Counted from the stretch's first letter, positions 26,428 to 37,310 are shown. The stretch is 64,000 bases of DNA from Histidinibacterium aquaticum (GCF_008710275.1 NZ_VYQE01000002.1:421522-485521), one strand, 5' to 3'. The notes: a model not told the origin generated them from the sequence alone. Numbers and translations: made by a program.

Positions 26428-28096
26428 CGGCTCTCTCCTTCTCGGCCGTCTCGGGATAGAGGGCGGCTTTGAAGGGGGCGGGCCCGAGCCGCCTGTAGGA
26501 CTGGATGAAGGTCTCCGAGTCGCTTTCGCGCAGGTCGAGGTAGGCCAGGATCAGCCGCTCGATCGCGGGGACGATCTGGTCGGCGGAAAAGCCGGGGCCC
26601 GCGCGCTCGCCGATGGAGGCGGACTCGGTCCCGTCGCCGCCGAGCGTGATCTGGTAGTTCTCCACGCCCGCGCGGTCGAGCCCGAGGATGCCGATGTGGC
26701 CCACGTGGTGGTGCCCGCAGGCATTGATGCAGCCCGAGATCTTGATCTTCAGGTGACCGACCTCGTGCTCGATCTTGAGCTCGTCCACGCGCTCGGCGAT
26801 CTCCTGGGCGATCGGGATCGAGCGGGCGGTCGCCAGTGCGCAGTAGTCCATGCCGGGGCAGGCGATGATGTCCGAGGCCAGCCCGACGTTCGCCGTGCCG
26901 AGCCCGGCCTCCTTCAGCGCCGCGTGGACGCGGGGCAGGTCGGACTTGTGGACATGCGGCAGGATCACGTTCTGCTCGTGGCTGATCCGGATCTCGGAAT
27001 GGCCGAGCTCCTCGGCCAGGTCCGCCATCAGGCGCATCTGGTCGGCGGAGGCGTCGCCCGGCGTCTTGCCATGGGCCTTGAGCGAGATCGTGACGATGCC
27101 GTAGCCCGGCACCGCGTGTTCGGCCACGTTGGTGTCGGACCAGGCGCGGAAGACGGGGTCGTTGGTATAGGCGCTCTCGAAGCCACCGAGGCTGCGCTCG
27201 GGCAGGGAGGGCCTGGCGAAGGCCGCCTCGAGCCCCGCGAGCACCTCCTGGTCGACGCCGGAGAAGCCGGGACGGATCTCGGTGAAGCGGTCCTCCACCA
27301 GGCGGCGGATCTCCTCGATGCCGTGCTCGTGGACCGTGATCTTTATGCGCGCCTTGAACTTGTTGTCGCGGCGGCCCAGCAGGTTCCAGACCGAGACGAT
27401 GGCCTCGACGTAGGGCAGCAGGTCCTCGCGCGGCAGGAACTCCCGGATGACCTTGCCGATCATCGGGGTGCGGCCGAGGCCACCGCCGACGATCACCTCG
27501 AAGCCCTCCTCGCCGGCCTCGTTGCGGACCATGCGCAGGCCGATGTCATGGGCCTTGGTCACGGCGCGGTCGTTGGGCGAGCCAGTGATGGCGATCTTGA
27601 ACTTGCGCGGCAAGAACTGGAATTCCGGGTGGTCGGTCGACCACTGGCGCAGCAATTCGGCCACCGGGCGCGGATCGGCGATCTCGTCCGCGGCAGCGCC
27701 GGCGAAGTGGTCGGCGGTAACGTTGCGGATCGTATTGCCGGAGGTCTGGATCGCATGCATCTCGACGTCGGCGAGCGCGTCGAGAATGTCGGGCACGTCC
27801 TTCAGCTTTGGCCAGTTGAACTGGATGTTCTGGCGCGTGGTGAAGTGGCCATAGCCCTTGTCCCAGCGCTCGGCGATCATGGCGAGCTGGCGCATCTGGT
27901 GCGGGGCGAGCGTGCCGTAGGGGATCGCCACCCGGAGCATGTAGGCGTGCAGCTGCAGGTAGAGCCCGTTCATCAGGCGCAGCGGCTTGAACTCGTCCTC
28001 GGTGAGCGAGCCGTCGATGCGGCGTTCCACCTGGGCGCGGAACTGGCTGACGCGTTCGCGGACGAAGGCCTCGTCGAATTCGGAATAGCTGTACAT
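26417..28096 (-). CDS. cysI: nitrite/sulfite reductase hemoprotein (CysI-like)
   Basis: A 559-residue siroheme and [4Fe-4S] reductase that makes sulfide from sulfite. The cluster motif is split as ACPGMDYCALA and SGCINACGHHHVGHIG. Both ferredoxin-like half-domains (MRLVATEA-free, with GHFTTRQNIQFNW in the first repeat) are present. With no flavoprotein CysJ beside it, electrons probably come through ferredoxin and the reductase at 24290. Nitrite reduction cannot be excluded from sequence, but the cysH/cysG context favours sulfite. Confidence 0.94.
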   Translation of the reverse strand: MYSYSEFDEAFVRERVSQFRAQVERRIDGSLTEDEFKPLRLMNGLYLQLHAYMLRVAIPYGTLAPHQMRQLAMIAERWDKGYGHFTTRQNIQFNWPKLKDVPDILDALADVEMHAIQTSGNTIRNVTADHFAGAAADEIADPRPVAELLRQWSTDHPEFQFLPRKFKIAITGSPNDRAVTKAHDIGLRMVRNEAGEEGFEVIVGGGLGRTPMIGKVIREFLPREDLLPYVEAIVSVWNLLGRRDNKFKARIKITVHEHGIEEIRRLVEDRFTEIRPGFSGVDQEVLAGLEAAFARPSLPERSLGGFESAYTNDPVFRAWSDTNVAEHAVPGYGIVTISLKAHGKTPGDASADQMRLMADLAEELGHSEIRISHEQNVILPHVHKSDLPRVHAALKEAGLGTANVGLASDIIACPGMDYCALATARSIPIAQEIAERVDELKIEHEVGHLKIKISGCINACGHHHVGHIGILGLDRAGVENYQITLGGDGTESASIGERAGPGFSADQIVPAIERLILAYLDLRESDSETFIQSYRRLGPAPFKAALYPETAEKERADAA

Positions 28097-28112
28097 GGTC
28101 TCTCCTTCCGGC

Positions 28113-28412
28113 TCAGGCCGTGGCCTGCTTGCCGTGGGGATAATTCGAGGGGCCGCGGGTGCGGAAATCCTCGCGGAAGTGCGTAGGCTCGGGGCCGTTC
28201 AGGCCGGCCTTCGCGTCGGCGAGATAGACACCCACGACGACCGAGGGCTGCGACTGGCCGAAGAGCAGGCGCATCTGGGCGTGCGCCTCGTCCTCGATGA
28301 GCTCGGCCTCCGACATCTCCCGCGTCCAGCGGTCGTCCTCGGTGAGCCAGACGGCGTCGCCCTCGATCAGGGCGTTGCCGGTCACGACTTTCGGGGTGAA
28401 CTTGCGGCTCAT
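28113..28412 (-). CDS. DUF2849 domain-containing protein
   Basis: A 99-residue soluble protein of DUF2849, a family found between cysG and cysI in alphaproteobacteria. It opens with RKFTPKVVTGNALIEGDAVW and has EDRWTREMSEAELIEDEAHA. Its start overlaps the cysG stop (ATGA), and 16 bases separate it from cysI, so it belongs to the operon. A role in sulfite reductase or siroheme handling is inferred from position only. Confidence 0.88.
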   Translation of the reverse strand: MSRKFTPKVVTGNALIEGDAVWLTEDDRWTREMSEAELIEDEAHAQMRLLFGQSQPSVVVGVYLADAKAGLNGPEPTHFREDFRTRGPSNYPHGKQATA

Positions 28413-29803
28413 AGCGCGATCTCCCGTTGGATGTCCTGCGCCACCTCGGCGGCGCGCCGCGGCGCGAGTCCGAAGAGGATGATGGCCGGGCCGGAGAGGC
28501 CGGCGCCGGTGAGAGTGGGTTCAAGCTCCGCCAGGGTGGTGGCGAGCGTGCGCTGGTCGGGGCGCGAGGCATTCTCGACCACGGTGACCGGGGTCGCCGG
28601 ATCGGCGCCGTGCATCAGCAGGCGGCCCTGGACGAAACGCGCGGAGCGCTTGCCCATGTAGATCGCGGCGACTTCTCCCGGGCCCGCGAGCGAGCGCCAG
28701 TCCTGCTCGGCGAAGCCCTTCATGTCGTGGCCCGTGAGGACGCGGACCGAGGAGTTGCGCTCCCGCTTGGTGAGGCTCTGGCCGATGCCCGCCACGGCGG
28801 CGGAGGCGGCGGTGATGCCCGGAACGATGGACCAGGTGACATTGGCGGCGTCGCAGGCTTCGATCTCCTCGTCGAGGCGGCCGAAGACCGTCGGGTCGCC
28901 GGACTTGAGCCGCACGACGTGATGACCGGCCCCGGCGTGCTCCACGATCAGGCGGTTGATCTCCTCCTGGCTCATGGACTTGCCGAAACCCTCCTTCCCG
29001 GCGTCGACCAACACGGCCTCTCGGCGGGCAAGCTCCAGCACCTCCTTCGTGACGAGACGGTCGTGGATCACGACCTCGGCCCGGTCGAGCGCCTTGCGGG
29101 CCTTGAGCGTCAGCAGGTCGGGGTCTCCCGGACCGGCGCCGACGAACTCCACGAAGCCTTCGCGCGCATCGCGGTTAAGGTGCGTGTCGAGAAGGCTGCG
29201 CAGGGCGGGCTCCACCGCCTCTTCGCCGTCTTCCAGGGCGCGGGGGCCGGCGTCGAAGTAGTAATCCGCCCAGAAGTCGCGCCGCTTCTCGCCGAAGGGC
29301 AGGGCCTCGGCGGCGTGGCGGAAGGCCTTGCCGATCCGGGCCAGCAGGCCGAGGCGGGCGGGCAGGCGCTCTTCCAGGTCGCGCTTGATGGCGCGGGCGA
29401 GCACGGGGGCCGCGCCCTCGGTTCCGATGGCGACGGTCACCGGATCGCGGTCCACGATGGCCGGCGTGATGAACTGGCTGTCTCCGAGATTGTCCACGAT
29501 GTTAACCAGCGCCCCGTCCGCACGGGCAAGCGCCGCGACGCGCTGATCCTCGGCGTCCTCGTCGTTGGCGGCGTAGAACAGCGCGGCGCAGAGCGCGTCG
29601 CCCGGACCCAGCGCCCGGTGGACGAGCGTGAGGCGCCCCTCTGCCGCCCAGGTGATGACCTGGCTTTCCGGCTCGGCGGAAAAGACGGTGACATGCGCCT
29701 CGGTCTTGAGGATCAGCCGCAGCTTTGCCACCGCGCATTCGCCACCGCCCGAGACCACCACACGGCGGCCCGCGAGATTCATGAAGATGGGAAAATGCTG
29801 CAT
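28409..29803 (-). CDS. cysG: siroheme synthase CysG (uroporphyrinogen methyltransferase / precorrin-2 dehydrogenase)
   Basis: A 464-residue fused enzyme. The N-terminal NAD-dependent dehydrogenase/ferrochelatase part has MNLAGRRVVVSGGGECAVAK. The C-terminal SAM-dependent uroporphyrinogen III methyltransferase begins GFVEFVGAGPGDPDLLTLKA and contains RLKSGDPTVFGRLDEE and VVENASRPDQR. It supplies siroheme to cysI. The ATG at 29803 has GGGAG seven bases upstream and begins the family N-terminus; the frame is open further to 30172 but that part overlaps the divergent regulator. Confidence 0.95.
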   Translation of the reverse strand: MQHFPIFMNLAGRRVVVSGGGECAVAKLRLILKTEAHVTVFSAEPESQVITWAAEGRLTLVHRALGPGDALCAALFYAANDEDAEDQRVAALARADGALVNIVDNLGDSQFITPAIVDRDPVTVAIGTEGAAPVLARAIKRDLEERLPARLGLLARIGKAFRHAAEALPFGEKRRDFWADYYFDAGPRALEDGEEAVEPALRSLLDTHLNRDAREGFVEFVGAGPGDPDLLTLKARKALDRAEVVIHDRLVTKEVLELARREAVLVDAGKEGFGKSMSQEEINRLIVEHAGAGHHVVRLKSGDPTVFGRLDEEIEACDAANVTWSIVPGITAASAAVAGIGQSLTKRERNSSVRVLTGHDMKGFAEQDWRSLAGPGEVAAIYMGKRSARFVQGRLLMHGADPATPVTVVENASRPDQRTLATTLAELEPTLTGAGLSGPAIILFGLAPRRAAEVAQDIQREIAL

Positions 29804-29834
29804 GGACGACTCCCGTGGCTTGACCCCCGATATA

Positions 29835-29887
29835 GAACATCGTCCTGCTTTGTGCCCATTGCCTGTGTCTAATAAGGACGTATGTTC
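29835..29887. promoter_or_regulatory. inverted repeat in the cysG / lrp divergent promoter
   Basis: Left arm GAACATCGTCCT (29835-29846) and right arm AGGACGTATGTTC (29875-29887) are inverted copies with one inserted base, their centres about 40 bp apart. They flank the gap between the cys operon and its divergent Lrp-type gene. The spacing of roughly four helical turns suits cooperative binding by an Lrp oligomer. Operator function is inferred. Confidence 0.5.
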
Positions 29888-29911
29888 CAAACTCGATCTC
29901 AGGAGGAACGC

Positions 29912-30400
29912 ATGTCCAGCACCGAGCGCGAGAAAGAAATCTCCGTCCGTATCGACGAGACTGACCGGAAAATCCTTTCGGAATTGCAAACCGATGCGGG
30001 GCGATCCCTCGATGAAATCGCCAAGGCGGTGGGGTCTTCGAAGACGCCCGTCTGGAATCGCATCCGGAAAATGCGGGAGGCCGGCATCATCGGTCCGCCG
30101 ACCGTCGTGCCGGATGCCGAGGCGCTGGGGTTCGAGGCCACCTTCTTCGTGCTGATCCGCACCTCGGAGCACGAGGCGGACTGGCAGCGCCGGTTCCTCG
30201 CCGCGCTACAGGCCCGCCCCGAGGTGCAGGAGGCACACCGGCTGGCAGGCGATATCGACTATATCCTGAAGGTGCGGGTAAAGAACGCGCGCGCCTACGA
30301 CGTCTTCTACCAGGCGCTGATCTCGGAGGTGCGCGTCTACAACGTCACGGCGCTGCTCTCCATGGAAGAGCTGAAGTCGACACGCGCCCTGCCGTTGTGA
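29912..30400 (+). CDS. Lrp/AsnC family transcriptional regulator divergent from the cys operon
   Basis: A 162-residue regulator. The winged HTH is residues about 14-65 (DETDRKILSELQTDAGRSLD then EIAKAVGSSKTPVWNRIRKM) and an RAM ligand domain follows, ending SMEELKSTRALPL. The ATG at 29912 has AGGAGG six bases upstream. Its divergent position suggests control of cysG-fpr in response to a sulfur amino acid or precursor; no direct evidence for the ligand. Confidence 0.9.
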   Translation: MSSTEREKEISVRIDETDRKILSELQTDAGRSLDEIAKAVGSSKTPVWNRIRKMREAGIIGPPTVVPDAEALGFEATFFVLIRTSEHEADWQRRFLAALQARPEVQEAHRLAGDIDYILKVRVKNARAYDVFYQALISEVRVYNVTALLSMEELKSTRALPL

Positions 30401-30406
30401 GGGATA

Positions 30407-30427
30407 CGGGGCGCATGTAGCGCCCCG
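30407..30427. terminator. weak hairpin between convergent lrp and gltA
   Basis: Stem CGGGGCGC with GCGCCCCG and loop ATGTA in the 40-bp gap between two convergent genes. No T tract on either side, so only a possible bidirectional terminator. Confidence 0.4.
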
Positions 30428-30440
30428 CGTCGTCCGTGTC

Positions 30441-31736
30441 TCAGCGGTTGTCGATGCTGACGTAGTCGCGTGCGGTCTCGCCCAGGTAGAGCTGGCGCGG
30501 GCGACCGATCTTGAGCTGCGGATCTGCGAGCTGCTCTTTCCACTGGCTGACCCAGCCGACGGTGCGGCTGAGCGCGAAGATCGGGGTGAACATCGCGGTG
30601 GGGAAGCCCATCGCCTCGAGGATGATGCCCGAGTAGAAATCGACGTTCGGGAAGAGCTTCTTCTCGACGAAGTAGTCGTCCTCGAGCGCCTGCTTCTCCA
30701 GCTCCTTGGCGGTCTGCAGGAGCGGGTTGTTCTCGATCCCGAGGAGCTCCAGCACCTCGTCGGCGCTCTCCTTCATGACCTTCGCGCGCGGGTCGAAGTT
30801 CTTGTAGACCCGGTGGCCGAAGCCCATCAGGCGGAACGGATCGTTCTTGTCCTTCGCGCGCTCGATGTATTCCGGGATCTGGTCGGGAGTGCCGATCTCC
30901 TTGAGCATTTCCAGGCAGGCCTGGTTGGCGCCGCCGTGCGCCGGGCCCCAGAGACAGGCGATGCCCGCCGCGATGCAGGCGAAGGGGTTCGCGCCGGAAG
31001 AGGATGCGAGCCGGACCGTGGAGGTCGAGGCATTCTGCTCGTGGTCGGCGTGCAGCATGAAGATCCGATCCATGGCGCGGGACAGGATCGGGTTCACCTT
31101 GTACTCCGCCGCCGGGACCGAGAAGCACATGTGCAGGAAATTCTCGGCGTAAGTCAGGTCGTTGCGCGGATAGACGAAGGGCTGTCCCACCGAGTACTTG
31201 TAGGCCCAGGCGGCGATCGTCGGCATCTTGGCGATCAGCCGGATCGAGGCGACCTCGCGCTGCCAGGGATCGTTGATGTCGGTGCTATCGTGGTAGAAGG
31301 CCGCCATGGCGCCAACCACGCCGACCATGATCGCCATGGGGTGCGCGTCGCGGCGGAAACCGCGGAAGAAGTAGACCATCTGCTCGTGCAGCATGGTGTG
31401 ATGCGTCACCCGGTCCTCGAAATCCGCGAGCTGCGCGGCGGAGGGCAGCTCGCCGTAGAGCAGCAGGTAGCAGACCTCGAGGTAGTGCGACTGGCTGGCG
31501 AGTTGGTCGATCGGGTAGCCCCGGTGCAGCAGCTCGCCCTTCTGGCCGTCGATGAAGGTGATCGTGCTGTCGCAGGAGGCGGTCGAGGTGAAGCCCGGAT
31601 CGTAGGTGAAGACACCGGCCTGGCCGTAGAGCTTGCGGATGTCGAGAACATCCGGGCCGGCGGTGGGCGAATGGATCGGCAGGTCGAAGTCCTGCCCGTC
31701 TATCGTGAGTTTCGCTGTCCGGTTGTCGTCGGCCAT
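30441..31736 (-). CDS. gltA: citrate synthase (type II)
   Basis: A 431-residue hexameric-type citrate synthase, condensing acetyl-CoA and oxaloacetate. Active-site histidines and aspartate are found in [27 protein letters not shown] and [17 protein letters not shown]. The N-terminal beta-rich domain ([19 protein letters not shown]) marks type II. It lies beside gltX with a 94-bp gap. Confidence 0.97.
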   Translation of the reverse strand: MADDNRTAKLTIDGQDFDLPIHSPTAGPDVLDIRKLYGQAGVFTYDPGFTSTASCDSTITFIDGQKGELLHRGYPIDQLASQSHYLEVCYLLLYGELPSAAQLADFEDRVTHHTMLHEQMVYFFRGFRRDAHPMAIMVGVVGAMAAFYHDSTDINDPWQREVASIRLIAKMPTIAAWAYKYSVGQPFVYPRNDLTYAENFLHMCFSVPAAEYKVNPILSRAMDRIFMLHADHEQNASTSTVRLASSSGANPFACIAAGIACLWGPAHGGANQACLEMLKEIGTPDQIPEYIERAKDKNDPFRLMGFGHRVYKNFDPRAKVMKESADEVLELLGIENNPLLQTAKELEKQALEDDYFVEKKLFPNVDFYSGIILEAMGFPTAMFTPIFALSRTVGWVSQWKEQLADPQLKIGRPRQLYLGETARDYVSIDNR

Positions 31737-31830
31737 GGGTCGTCCCCTTACGCAAGGCGCCGTCCGGGCTGGCCGGCCGGCAGGTTAGTCCGGTCCCGAA
31801 CCGCTATCGTCCGTTGGTGACGATTTGGTT

Positions 31831-33231
31831 TCAGGCGGAAATGTCGTTCAGTCGGGCGATGGTTTCCTCGCGCCCGAGAACCAGCATCATGTCGAAGACC
31901 GATGGAGAGACCGCGCGCCCGGCGAGCACCGCCCGGAGCGGCCCCGCGAGCTTGCCGAGGCCCAGCCCGTGTTCCTCGGCCTTGGCCTTCACGAGGCTCT
32001 CCAGATCCTCTCGCGTCCAGCTAGCAGTTCGCATCTGCGGCGTCAATTCAGACAGTATACCGTTGGATACCGGGTCCAGCTGCTTCGCCGCCTTCTCGTC
32101 CGGAACGATCGGGCGATCTGTCAGGACGAAGTGAGCCTTTTCAAGCAGTTCCGGGAATGTCTTCGCGCGATCCTTCAGGCAGTACATCGCCCGTTCCATG
32201 CCCTCCCGCTGGGTATCGGTGAGGAGGTTGTCCCCTACCGCGGCAAGGTAGCCCTCGAGTTCTTGCAGCAGTGCAGCATCCTCCGCCGCGGCGATGTGCT
32301 GGCCGCAGAGGTTCTCCAGTTTCTTGAAGTCGAAGCGGGCCGGAGACTTGCCGATCCCCTTGAGGTCGAACCAGGCCTTCGCCTCCTCGTCGGTGAAGAA
32401 CTCGGCGTCGCCGTGGCTCCAGCCGAGGCGCGTCAGGTAGTTGCGCATGCCGGCGGCGGGGTAGCCCATCGCGCGGTACTCGGCCGCGCCGGTGGCGCCG
32501 TGCCGCTTGGACAGCTTCTTGCCGTCGGGGCCGAAGATCAGCGGGATATGCGCCATGACCGGCACCTCCCAGCCCATGGCGCGGTAGATCAGTGATTGGC
32601 GGATGGCGTTGGCCATGTGGTCGTCGCCGCGGATGACATGGGTCACGCCCATGTCGTGATCGTCGACCACCACGGCGAGCATGTAGACCGGCGAGCCATC
32701 CGAGCGCAGGAGGACAAGGTCGTCGATCTGGTCATTTTTCCAGGTGGTTGTGCCCTGCACTTCATCCTCGACGCTGGTCTCGCCCTCGAGCGGAACCTTC
32801 AGCCGGACGACATAGGGGGCGTCGGGATGCTGCTCCTCGGGCACCTCGCGCCAGGGCGAGCGGAAGAGCGTCGAGCGTCCCTCCGTCTTGGCCTGCTCGC
32901 GGAAGGTCTCGATTTCCTCCTGGGTGGAAAAGCACTTGAATGCCCGGCCCTTGGCCAGCAGCTCGCGGGCCACCTCGGCATGACGCTCGGCGCCCGCCGC
33001 CTGGCTCACCGGCTCGCCGTCCCAGTCGAGGCCGAGCCAGGTCAGGCCGTCGAGAATGGCCTGGCGGTTCTCGTCGGTGGAGCGCGCCTTGTCGGTGTCC
33101 TCGATCCGCAGGAGGAACTTGCCGCCGCGCCCCCTGGCGTAAAGCCAGTTGAAGAGCGCCGTCCGCGCCCCGCCGATGTGAAGGGCGCCCGTGGGAGAGG
33201 GCGCGAAGCGGGTGACGACGGTGTCGGACAT
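31831..33231 (-). CDS. gltX: glutamate--tRNA ligase
   Basis: A 466-residue class I synthetase. The HIGH-type signature is [20 protein letters not shown] and the KMSKS-type loop is [12 protein letters not shown]. It is full length for a bacterial GluRS, with the C-terminal anticodon-binding half. Rhodobacteraceae often carry two gltX genes; a second is not in this window, so discriminating or Gln-misacylating status is open. It is divergent from comEC. Confidence 0.96.
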   Translation of the reverse strand: MSDTVVTRFAPSPTGALHIGGARTALFNWLYARGRGGKFLLRIEDTDKARSTDENRQAILDGLTWLGLDWDGEPVSQAAGAERHAEVARELLAKGRAFKCFSTQEEIETFREQAKTEGRSTLFRSPWREVPEEQHPDAPYVVRLKVPLEGETSVEDEVQGTTTWKNDQIDDLVLLRSDGSPVYMLAVVVDDHDMGVTHVIRGDDHMANAIRQSLIYRAMGWEVPVMAHIPLIFGPDGKKLSKRHGATGAAEYRAMGYPAAGMRNYLTRLGWSHGDAEFFTDEEAKAWFDLKGIGKSPARFDFKKLENLCGQHIAAAEDAALLQELEGYLAAVGDNLLTDTQREGMERAMYCLKDRAKTFPELLEKAHFVLTDRPIVPDEKAAKQLDPVSNGILSELTPQMRTASWTREDLESLVKAKAEEHGLGLGKLAGPLRAVLAGRAVSPSVFDMMLVLGREETIARLNDISA

Positions 33232-33303
33232 GGAGGCGTTTACCTTTCTCTAACCGGGGCGTGCGAGTGAAGCGGGGATACTTCCGCGAGGGTTGGAGGA
33301 CAA

Positions 33304-35364
33304 GTGTTCGCCCAGGGCCGATTGGCCGAGGCGCTGCAGGCCCGGAGGGGGCAGCTCTTTCTCTGGGCGCCGGTTCTCCTTGGGCTCGGCATCGGCCTCT
33401 ATTTCGCGCTGCGGTGGGAGCCGGAGACGCCGCATTACCTGGGGCTCGGCCTCGGCGTGGCCCTTGGCGTTTTGGGCTCGCGGAGTGGCAGCGCGGCGCT
33501 TGTCTTGCCGGCGGCCGGTGTGGGCCTTGTCGCGGCGGGACTGCTCCTCGCGGGAGCCCGGGCGCACCTCGTGGCGGAGCCGGTCCTCGGGTTCCGCTAC
33601 TACGGCCCGGTCGAGGGCCGGATCGTCGAGATCGACCGGTCCGCCTCCGATGCCGTCCGCCTGACGCTCGACCGGGTTGTGCTGGAGCGGATGTCGCCCG
33701 CGAGGACGCCCGCGCGCGTGCGGGTCTCTCTGCACGGACGGCAGGACTGGATCGTGCCGCGGCCGGGGCAGACCGTCGTGCTGACGGGGCATCTCTCGCC
33801 GCCCTCGGGCCCGGTGGAGCCGGGCGGCTTCGACTTCCGGCGCATGGCCTGGTTCGACCGCCTCGGCGCGGTGGGCTACACGCGGACGCCGGTCCTCCTG
33901 CTCGAACCCGCACGCGGCGGCGCGGAGCTCTGGATGGCCCGGCAGCGCATGGCGCTCTCTGTCGCTGTCCGCGAAAGGATCGGGGGTGAGGCCGGCGCCT
34001 TCGCCGCGGCCGTCTCGACCGGGGACCGTTCCGCCATGCCTGCCGGGACGCTGGACGCGCTCCGCTCTGCGAACCTCGCGCATCTCCTGGCCATCTCGGG
34101 CCTTCACATGGGGCTACTCACAGGCTTCGTCTTCGCCCTGGTCCGCTACGGGCTCGCTCTGTGGCCCTGGCTCGCGCTGCGGCTGGACACCAAGAAGATC
34201 GGCGCGGCGGCGGCCCTCGCGGCGGGGGCGGCCTACCTCGCGCTCTCGGGGGGCAACGTGGCGACCGAGAGGGCCTTCATCATGGTCGGCGTGATGCTGG
34301 TCGCTGTGCTGGCCGACCGGCGCGCGGTCACGCTCCGATCGGTTGCCGTTGCGGCGGTCGTCGTCCTGGTGAGGCGGCCGGAAGAGCTGACGGGCCCCGG
34401 TTTCCAAATGTCCTTCGCAGCGACGACGGCGCTGGTCGCTGTCTTCGCAGCACTGCGGGGGCGGACCTTCGGACCCAGGGTCCTGAGGGCCGTGGCGGCT
34501 GTCGTGCTGTCCTCCTTCGTGGCGGGGCTGGCGACCGCGCCCATCGCGGCGGCGCATTTCAACCAGATCTCGCACTACGGGCTGGTCGCCAACGTGCTGA
34601 GCGTGCCGGTCATGGGCAGCGTGGTCATGCCGGGCGCTGTTCTGGCCGCCTGCCTGGCGCCCGTGGGGCTCGAGGGCGCGGGGCTCTGGGCGATGGAGGC
34701 CGGCCTCGCCTGGATCCTGCGGGTGGCGCACACGGTCTCCGGCTGGGATGGCGCGCTGAGCCATGTGCCGACGCCGGGGCCGGCGGTCCTGCCGCTGCTG
34801 GCCATCGGCGGGCTCTGGGTCGCTCTGGCGCGAGGGCCGGGGAGGATCGCCGGGGCGCTCCCGCTTACGGCGGCTTTCGGTCTCTGGGCCGCGGCAGAGC
34901 GGCCGGCCCTCCTGATTGCAGAGGGCGGTGGTCTGGTCGGCGTCATGACCGCGGAGGGCAGGGGCCTCAGCAAGCCGCGCGGAGATGGCTTCGCCGCCGG
35001 GGTCTGGCTGGAGAACGACGGCACGCCGGTCGCGCAGGAGATCGCTTACGACCGGGGCGTGACGAAAGGCGCCATCGCCTCCGCCGGGCCGGTCTCGGTG
35101 ATCCATGTCACGGGGAAGCGGGCGCTTGAGGGCCTCGCCGGATGCGGCGGCGCGGGAATCGTGGTGACGAATGTCGAGTCCGGGACCGAGCGGCCCTGCC
35201 TCGTGCTGGACGTGAGCCGCCTGCGCGAAACGGGATCGGTGGCAGGATACGCCGATGAGGGGCGGTTGGTCCTGCGTTCGGCCTCGGAGCTGACCGGAGC
35301 GCGGCTCTGGACCCGGGGTGCGGCAGCGCAGGCGCTGCCGGCACTCCCCGCTGAAGGTCAGTAG
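33304..35364 (+). CDS. comEC: ComEC/Rec2 family DNA-uptake channel protein
   Basis: A 686-residue membrane protein starting at GTG with GGAGG five bases upstream. Near the N-terminus are two hydrophobic helices, then the ComEC N-terminal soluble domain, then the competence domain with [20 protein letters not shown] and the later [20 protein letters not shown]. The C-terminal part (from about residue 530) is a divergent soluble region; the metallo-beta-lactamase domain of full-length Bacillus ComEC is not recognisable. It may carry single-stranded DNA across the inner membrane. Its 3' end overlaps convergent lexA by seven bases. Confidence 0.92.
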   Translation: MFAQGRLAEALQARRGQLFLWAPVLLGLGIGLYFALRWEPETPHYLGLGLGVALGVLGSRSGSAALVLPAAGVGLVAAGLLLAGARAHLVAEPVLGFRYYGPVEGRIVEIDRSASDAVRLTLDRVVLERMSPARTPARVRVSLHGRQDWIVPRPGQTVVLTGHLSPPSGPVEPGGFDFRRMAWFDRLGAVGYTRTPVLLLEPARGGAELWMARQRMALSVAVRERIGGEAGAFAAAVSTGDRSAMPAGTLDALRSANLAHLLAISGLHMGLLTGFVFALVRYGLALWPWLALRLDTKKIGAAAALAAGAAYLALSGGNVATERAFIMVGVMLVAVLADRRAVTLRSVAVAAVVVLVRRPEELTGPGFQMSFAATTALVAVFAALRGRTFGPRVLRAVAAVVLSSFVAGLATAPIAAAHFNQISHYGLVANVLSVPVMGSVVMPGAVLAACLAPVGLEGAGLWAMEAGLAWILRVAHTVSGWDGALSHVPTPGPAVLPLLAIGGLWVALARGPGRIAGALPLTAAFGLWAAAERPALLIAEGGGLVGVMTAEGRGLSKPRGDGFAAGVWLENDGTPVAQEIAYDRGVTKGAIASAGPVSVIHVTGKRALEGLAGCGGAGIVVTNVESGTERPCLVLDVSRLRETGSVAGYADEGRLVLRSASELTGARLWTRGAAAQALPALPAEGQ

Positions 35365-36047
35365 CTCCGGATCAGGCCCACGAGCCGGCCCTGCACCTTG
35401 ACCTGGTCGGCCGGCAGGACGCGCGTCGCGTAGGCCGGGTTCGCGGCTTCGAGGGCGATCGCACCGTTCTGGCGGCGGAAGCGCTTGAGCGTTGCTTCCT
35501 GGTCCTCGACCAGGGCCACGACGACATCGCCATCGTCGGCCGTCGCGGTTTCCCGGATGACGACGACATCGCCGTCGTTGATGCCGATGCCGGTCATCGA
35601 GTCGCCGCGGACCTCGAGAGCATAGTGCTGGCCGCGACCGAGCATGGACTGCGGGACGCTGACGCGCCCGGCCTCCTCCGAGATCGCGGCGATGGGCACA
35701 CCGGCGGCGATGCGGCCCATGATCGGAAGATCGCTGGCCCCGCTCCCCTCGACTGCCGAAGCGGAGGGGGGCGGCGGCGCATCGGGACGCCCACCCTCGA
35801 TCACCGAGGGTTCGAACCCGCGGGCCTGCATGGCCTCAGGCAGCTTGACGATTTCGAGCGCCCGGGCGCGGTGGGCGAGGCGGCGGACGAAGCCGCGTTC
35901 CTCGAGCGCCGTGATCAGACGATGGATGCCGGACTTCGACCGGAGGTCGAGCGCCTCTTTCATCTCGTCGAAGCTCGGCGGGACGCCGTCGCGCTGGATG
36001 CGTTTGTGAATGAATTCAAGCAGGTCGAGCTGTTTGCGAGTCAGCAT
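35358..36047 (-). CDS. lexA: SOS repressor LexA
   Basis: A 229-residue repressor-protease. The winged HTH occupies residues 1-70 ([18 protein letters not shown]). The self-cleavage Ala-Gly is in [12 protein letters not shown], the catalytic serine in [11 protein letters not shown] and the catalytic lysine in [16 protein letters not shown]7-GTTC box lies about 50 bases upstream, so the gene is autoregulated. It is longer than E. coli LexA because of a Pro/Ala/Ser-rich linker before the cleavage site. Confidence 0.96.
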   Translation of the reverse strand: MLTRKQLDLLEFIHKRIQRDGVPPSFDEMKEALDLRSKSGIHRLITALEERGFVRRLAHRARALEIVKLPEAMQARGFEPSVIEGGRPDAPPPPSASAVEGSGASDLPIMGRIAAGVPIAAISEEAGRVSVPQSMLGRGQHYALEVRGDSMTGIGINDGDVVVIRETATADDGDVVVALVEDQEATLKRFRRQNGAIALEAANPAYATRVLPADQVKVQGRLVGLIRSY

Positions 36048-36093
36048 GCCACGCTGTCCTTATCAGGTGCGACCGGGCGCACGGTTGCCCCGT

Positions 36094-36108
36094 GTTCTAC
36101 GGATGTTC
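36094..36108. promoter_or_regulatory. LexA (SOS) box, GTTC-N7-GTTC
   Basis: GTTC (36094-36097), seven bases TACGGAT, GTTC (36105-36108): the direct-repeat operator established for LexA in alphaproteobacteria. It lies in the 93-bp gap between lexA and moeA, 47 bases from the lexA start. Confidence 0.9.
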
Positions 36109-36140
36109 CCGTTTTGTGTCAACCCGTTCCGCGATGGGCC

Positions 36141-37310
36141 TCAGATCGTGACGTAGTCGACCGTCTCGCCCTGCTTACGCGGCGGGTCTCCGGGCGGCCG
36201 CACGATCAGGGCTCCGCTCTCGGCCAGGACTGAGAGCAGGGCGCTGTCCTGGCTGCCGGCGGGGGTCAGGCCGTCGGGGCCGAGGCTGGCCCGCATGTAG
36301 TGCTCGCGCGGGCCGTTGGCCGGCAGGCTCGCAGCCAGGCGGGCGGTTCCGCGCGGAAGTGGCTGCGCGGGCAGGCCGAGGCTCGCGTGGATCATCGGGC
36401 GCAGGAAGATCGCGCCGCAAACCATTGCCGACACCGGGTTTCCGGGGAGTCCGACCACGGCCTGCCGGCCCAACCGACCCGCCATGAGCGGTTTTCCTGG
36501 CCGCATGGCCACCTTGTAGAAGGACCGTTCCATGCCGAGCCGTTCGGCGACCGGTCCGACAAGATCGTGGTCGCCAACCGAGGCCCCGCCGATCGTGACG
36601 AGCAGGTCCGCGTCCTCGGCCAGGCCGAAGGCCGTCTCGAGCGAGTTCGCGTCGTCGCGGGCGATGGGCAGCAGCCGAGGCTCGGCCCCGGCCGCGGTGA
36701 GCAGCGCGTGCAGGCCGTAACTGTTGGAGGCGACGATCTGGTCCGGCCCCGGATCCTCGCCGGGCTGGACGAGTTCGTCACCGGTCGGGAGAAGCGCCAC
36801 TACGGGACGGCGGGCGACGTGGACGCGGGGCAGGTTCATCGCGGCGAGCAGGGCGATGTCGCCGGGCCGGAGCCAGCGCGGCGAGAGCTCGTCCCCTGCC
36901 TTGAAGTCGGCGCCCAAGGGCCTGACGTGAAAAGAAGTCCCGTAGTCCCCGGTGACCGTCAGGACACCCTTCTCGACCTGCGCGTCCTCTTGGATCAGCA
37001 CCCGGTCCGCGCCCTCCGGCATGGGGGCACCGGTGAAGATGCGCACGGCTTGTCCGGGGCCGCAGGGCCCGGCGAAACGCCGCCCCGCCGCCGCCTCTCC
37101 GATCACGGTCAGGCGGGCGCCCGGCGCGAGGTCGGCGTCGCGGAGGGCATAGCCGTCCATGGCGGAGGCGGAGAACGGGGGCTGCGTGCGCGAGGCGACG
37201 GCGGGTCCGGGCATGTAGCGACCCGCGGCCTCGACGAGAGGAACCTCCTCGGTCCCGGTCGGCCGCACGAGCGCGAAGAGGGCGTCGAGCGCCTCGGCGA
37301 CCGTGATCAT
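36141..37310 (-). CDS. moeA: molybdopterin molybdenumtransferase MoeA
   Basis: A 389-residue MoeA that inserts molybdate into adenylylated molybdopterin. It has the N-terminal [17 protein letters not shown], the central [20 protein letters not shown] with the MoCF motif [20 protein letters not shown], and the [16 protein letters not shown] loop. Its start overlaps the moaC stop (ATGA). It serves molybdoenzymes such as the CoxS/CoxM-type enzyme encoded at 18.7-20 kb. Confidence 0.96.
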   Translation of the reverse strand: MITVAEALDALFALVRPTGTEEVPLVEAAGRYMPGPAVASRTQPPFSASAMDGYALRDADLAPGARLTVIGEAAAGRRFAGPCGPGQAVRIFTGAPMPEGADRVLIQEDAQVEKGVLTVTGDYGTSFHVRPLGADFKAGDELSPRWLRPGDIALLAAMNLPRVHVARRPVVALLPTGDELVQPGEDPGPDQIVASNSYGLHALLTAAGAEPRLLPIARDDANSLETAFGLAEDADLLVTIGGASVGDHDLVGPVAERLGMERSFYKVAMRPGKPLMAGRLGRQAVVGLPGNPVSAMVCGAIFLRPMIHASLGLPAQPLPRGTARLAASLPANGPREHYMRASLGPDGLTPAGSQDSALLSVLAESGALIVRPPGDPPRKQGETVDYVTI

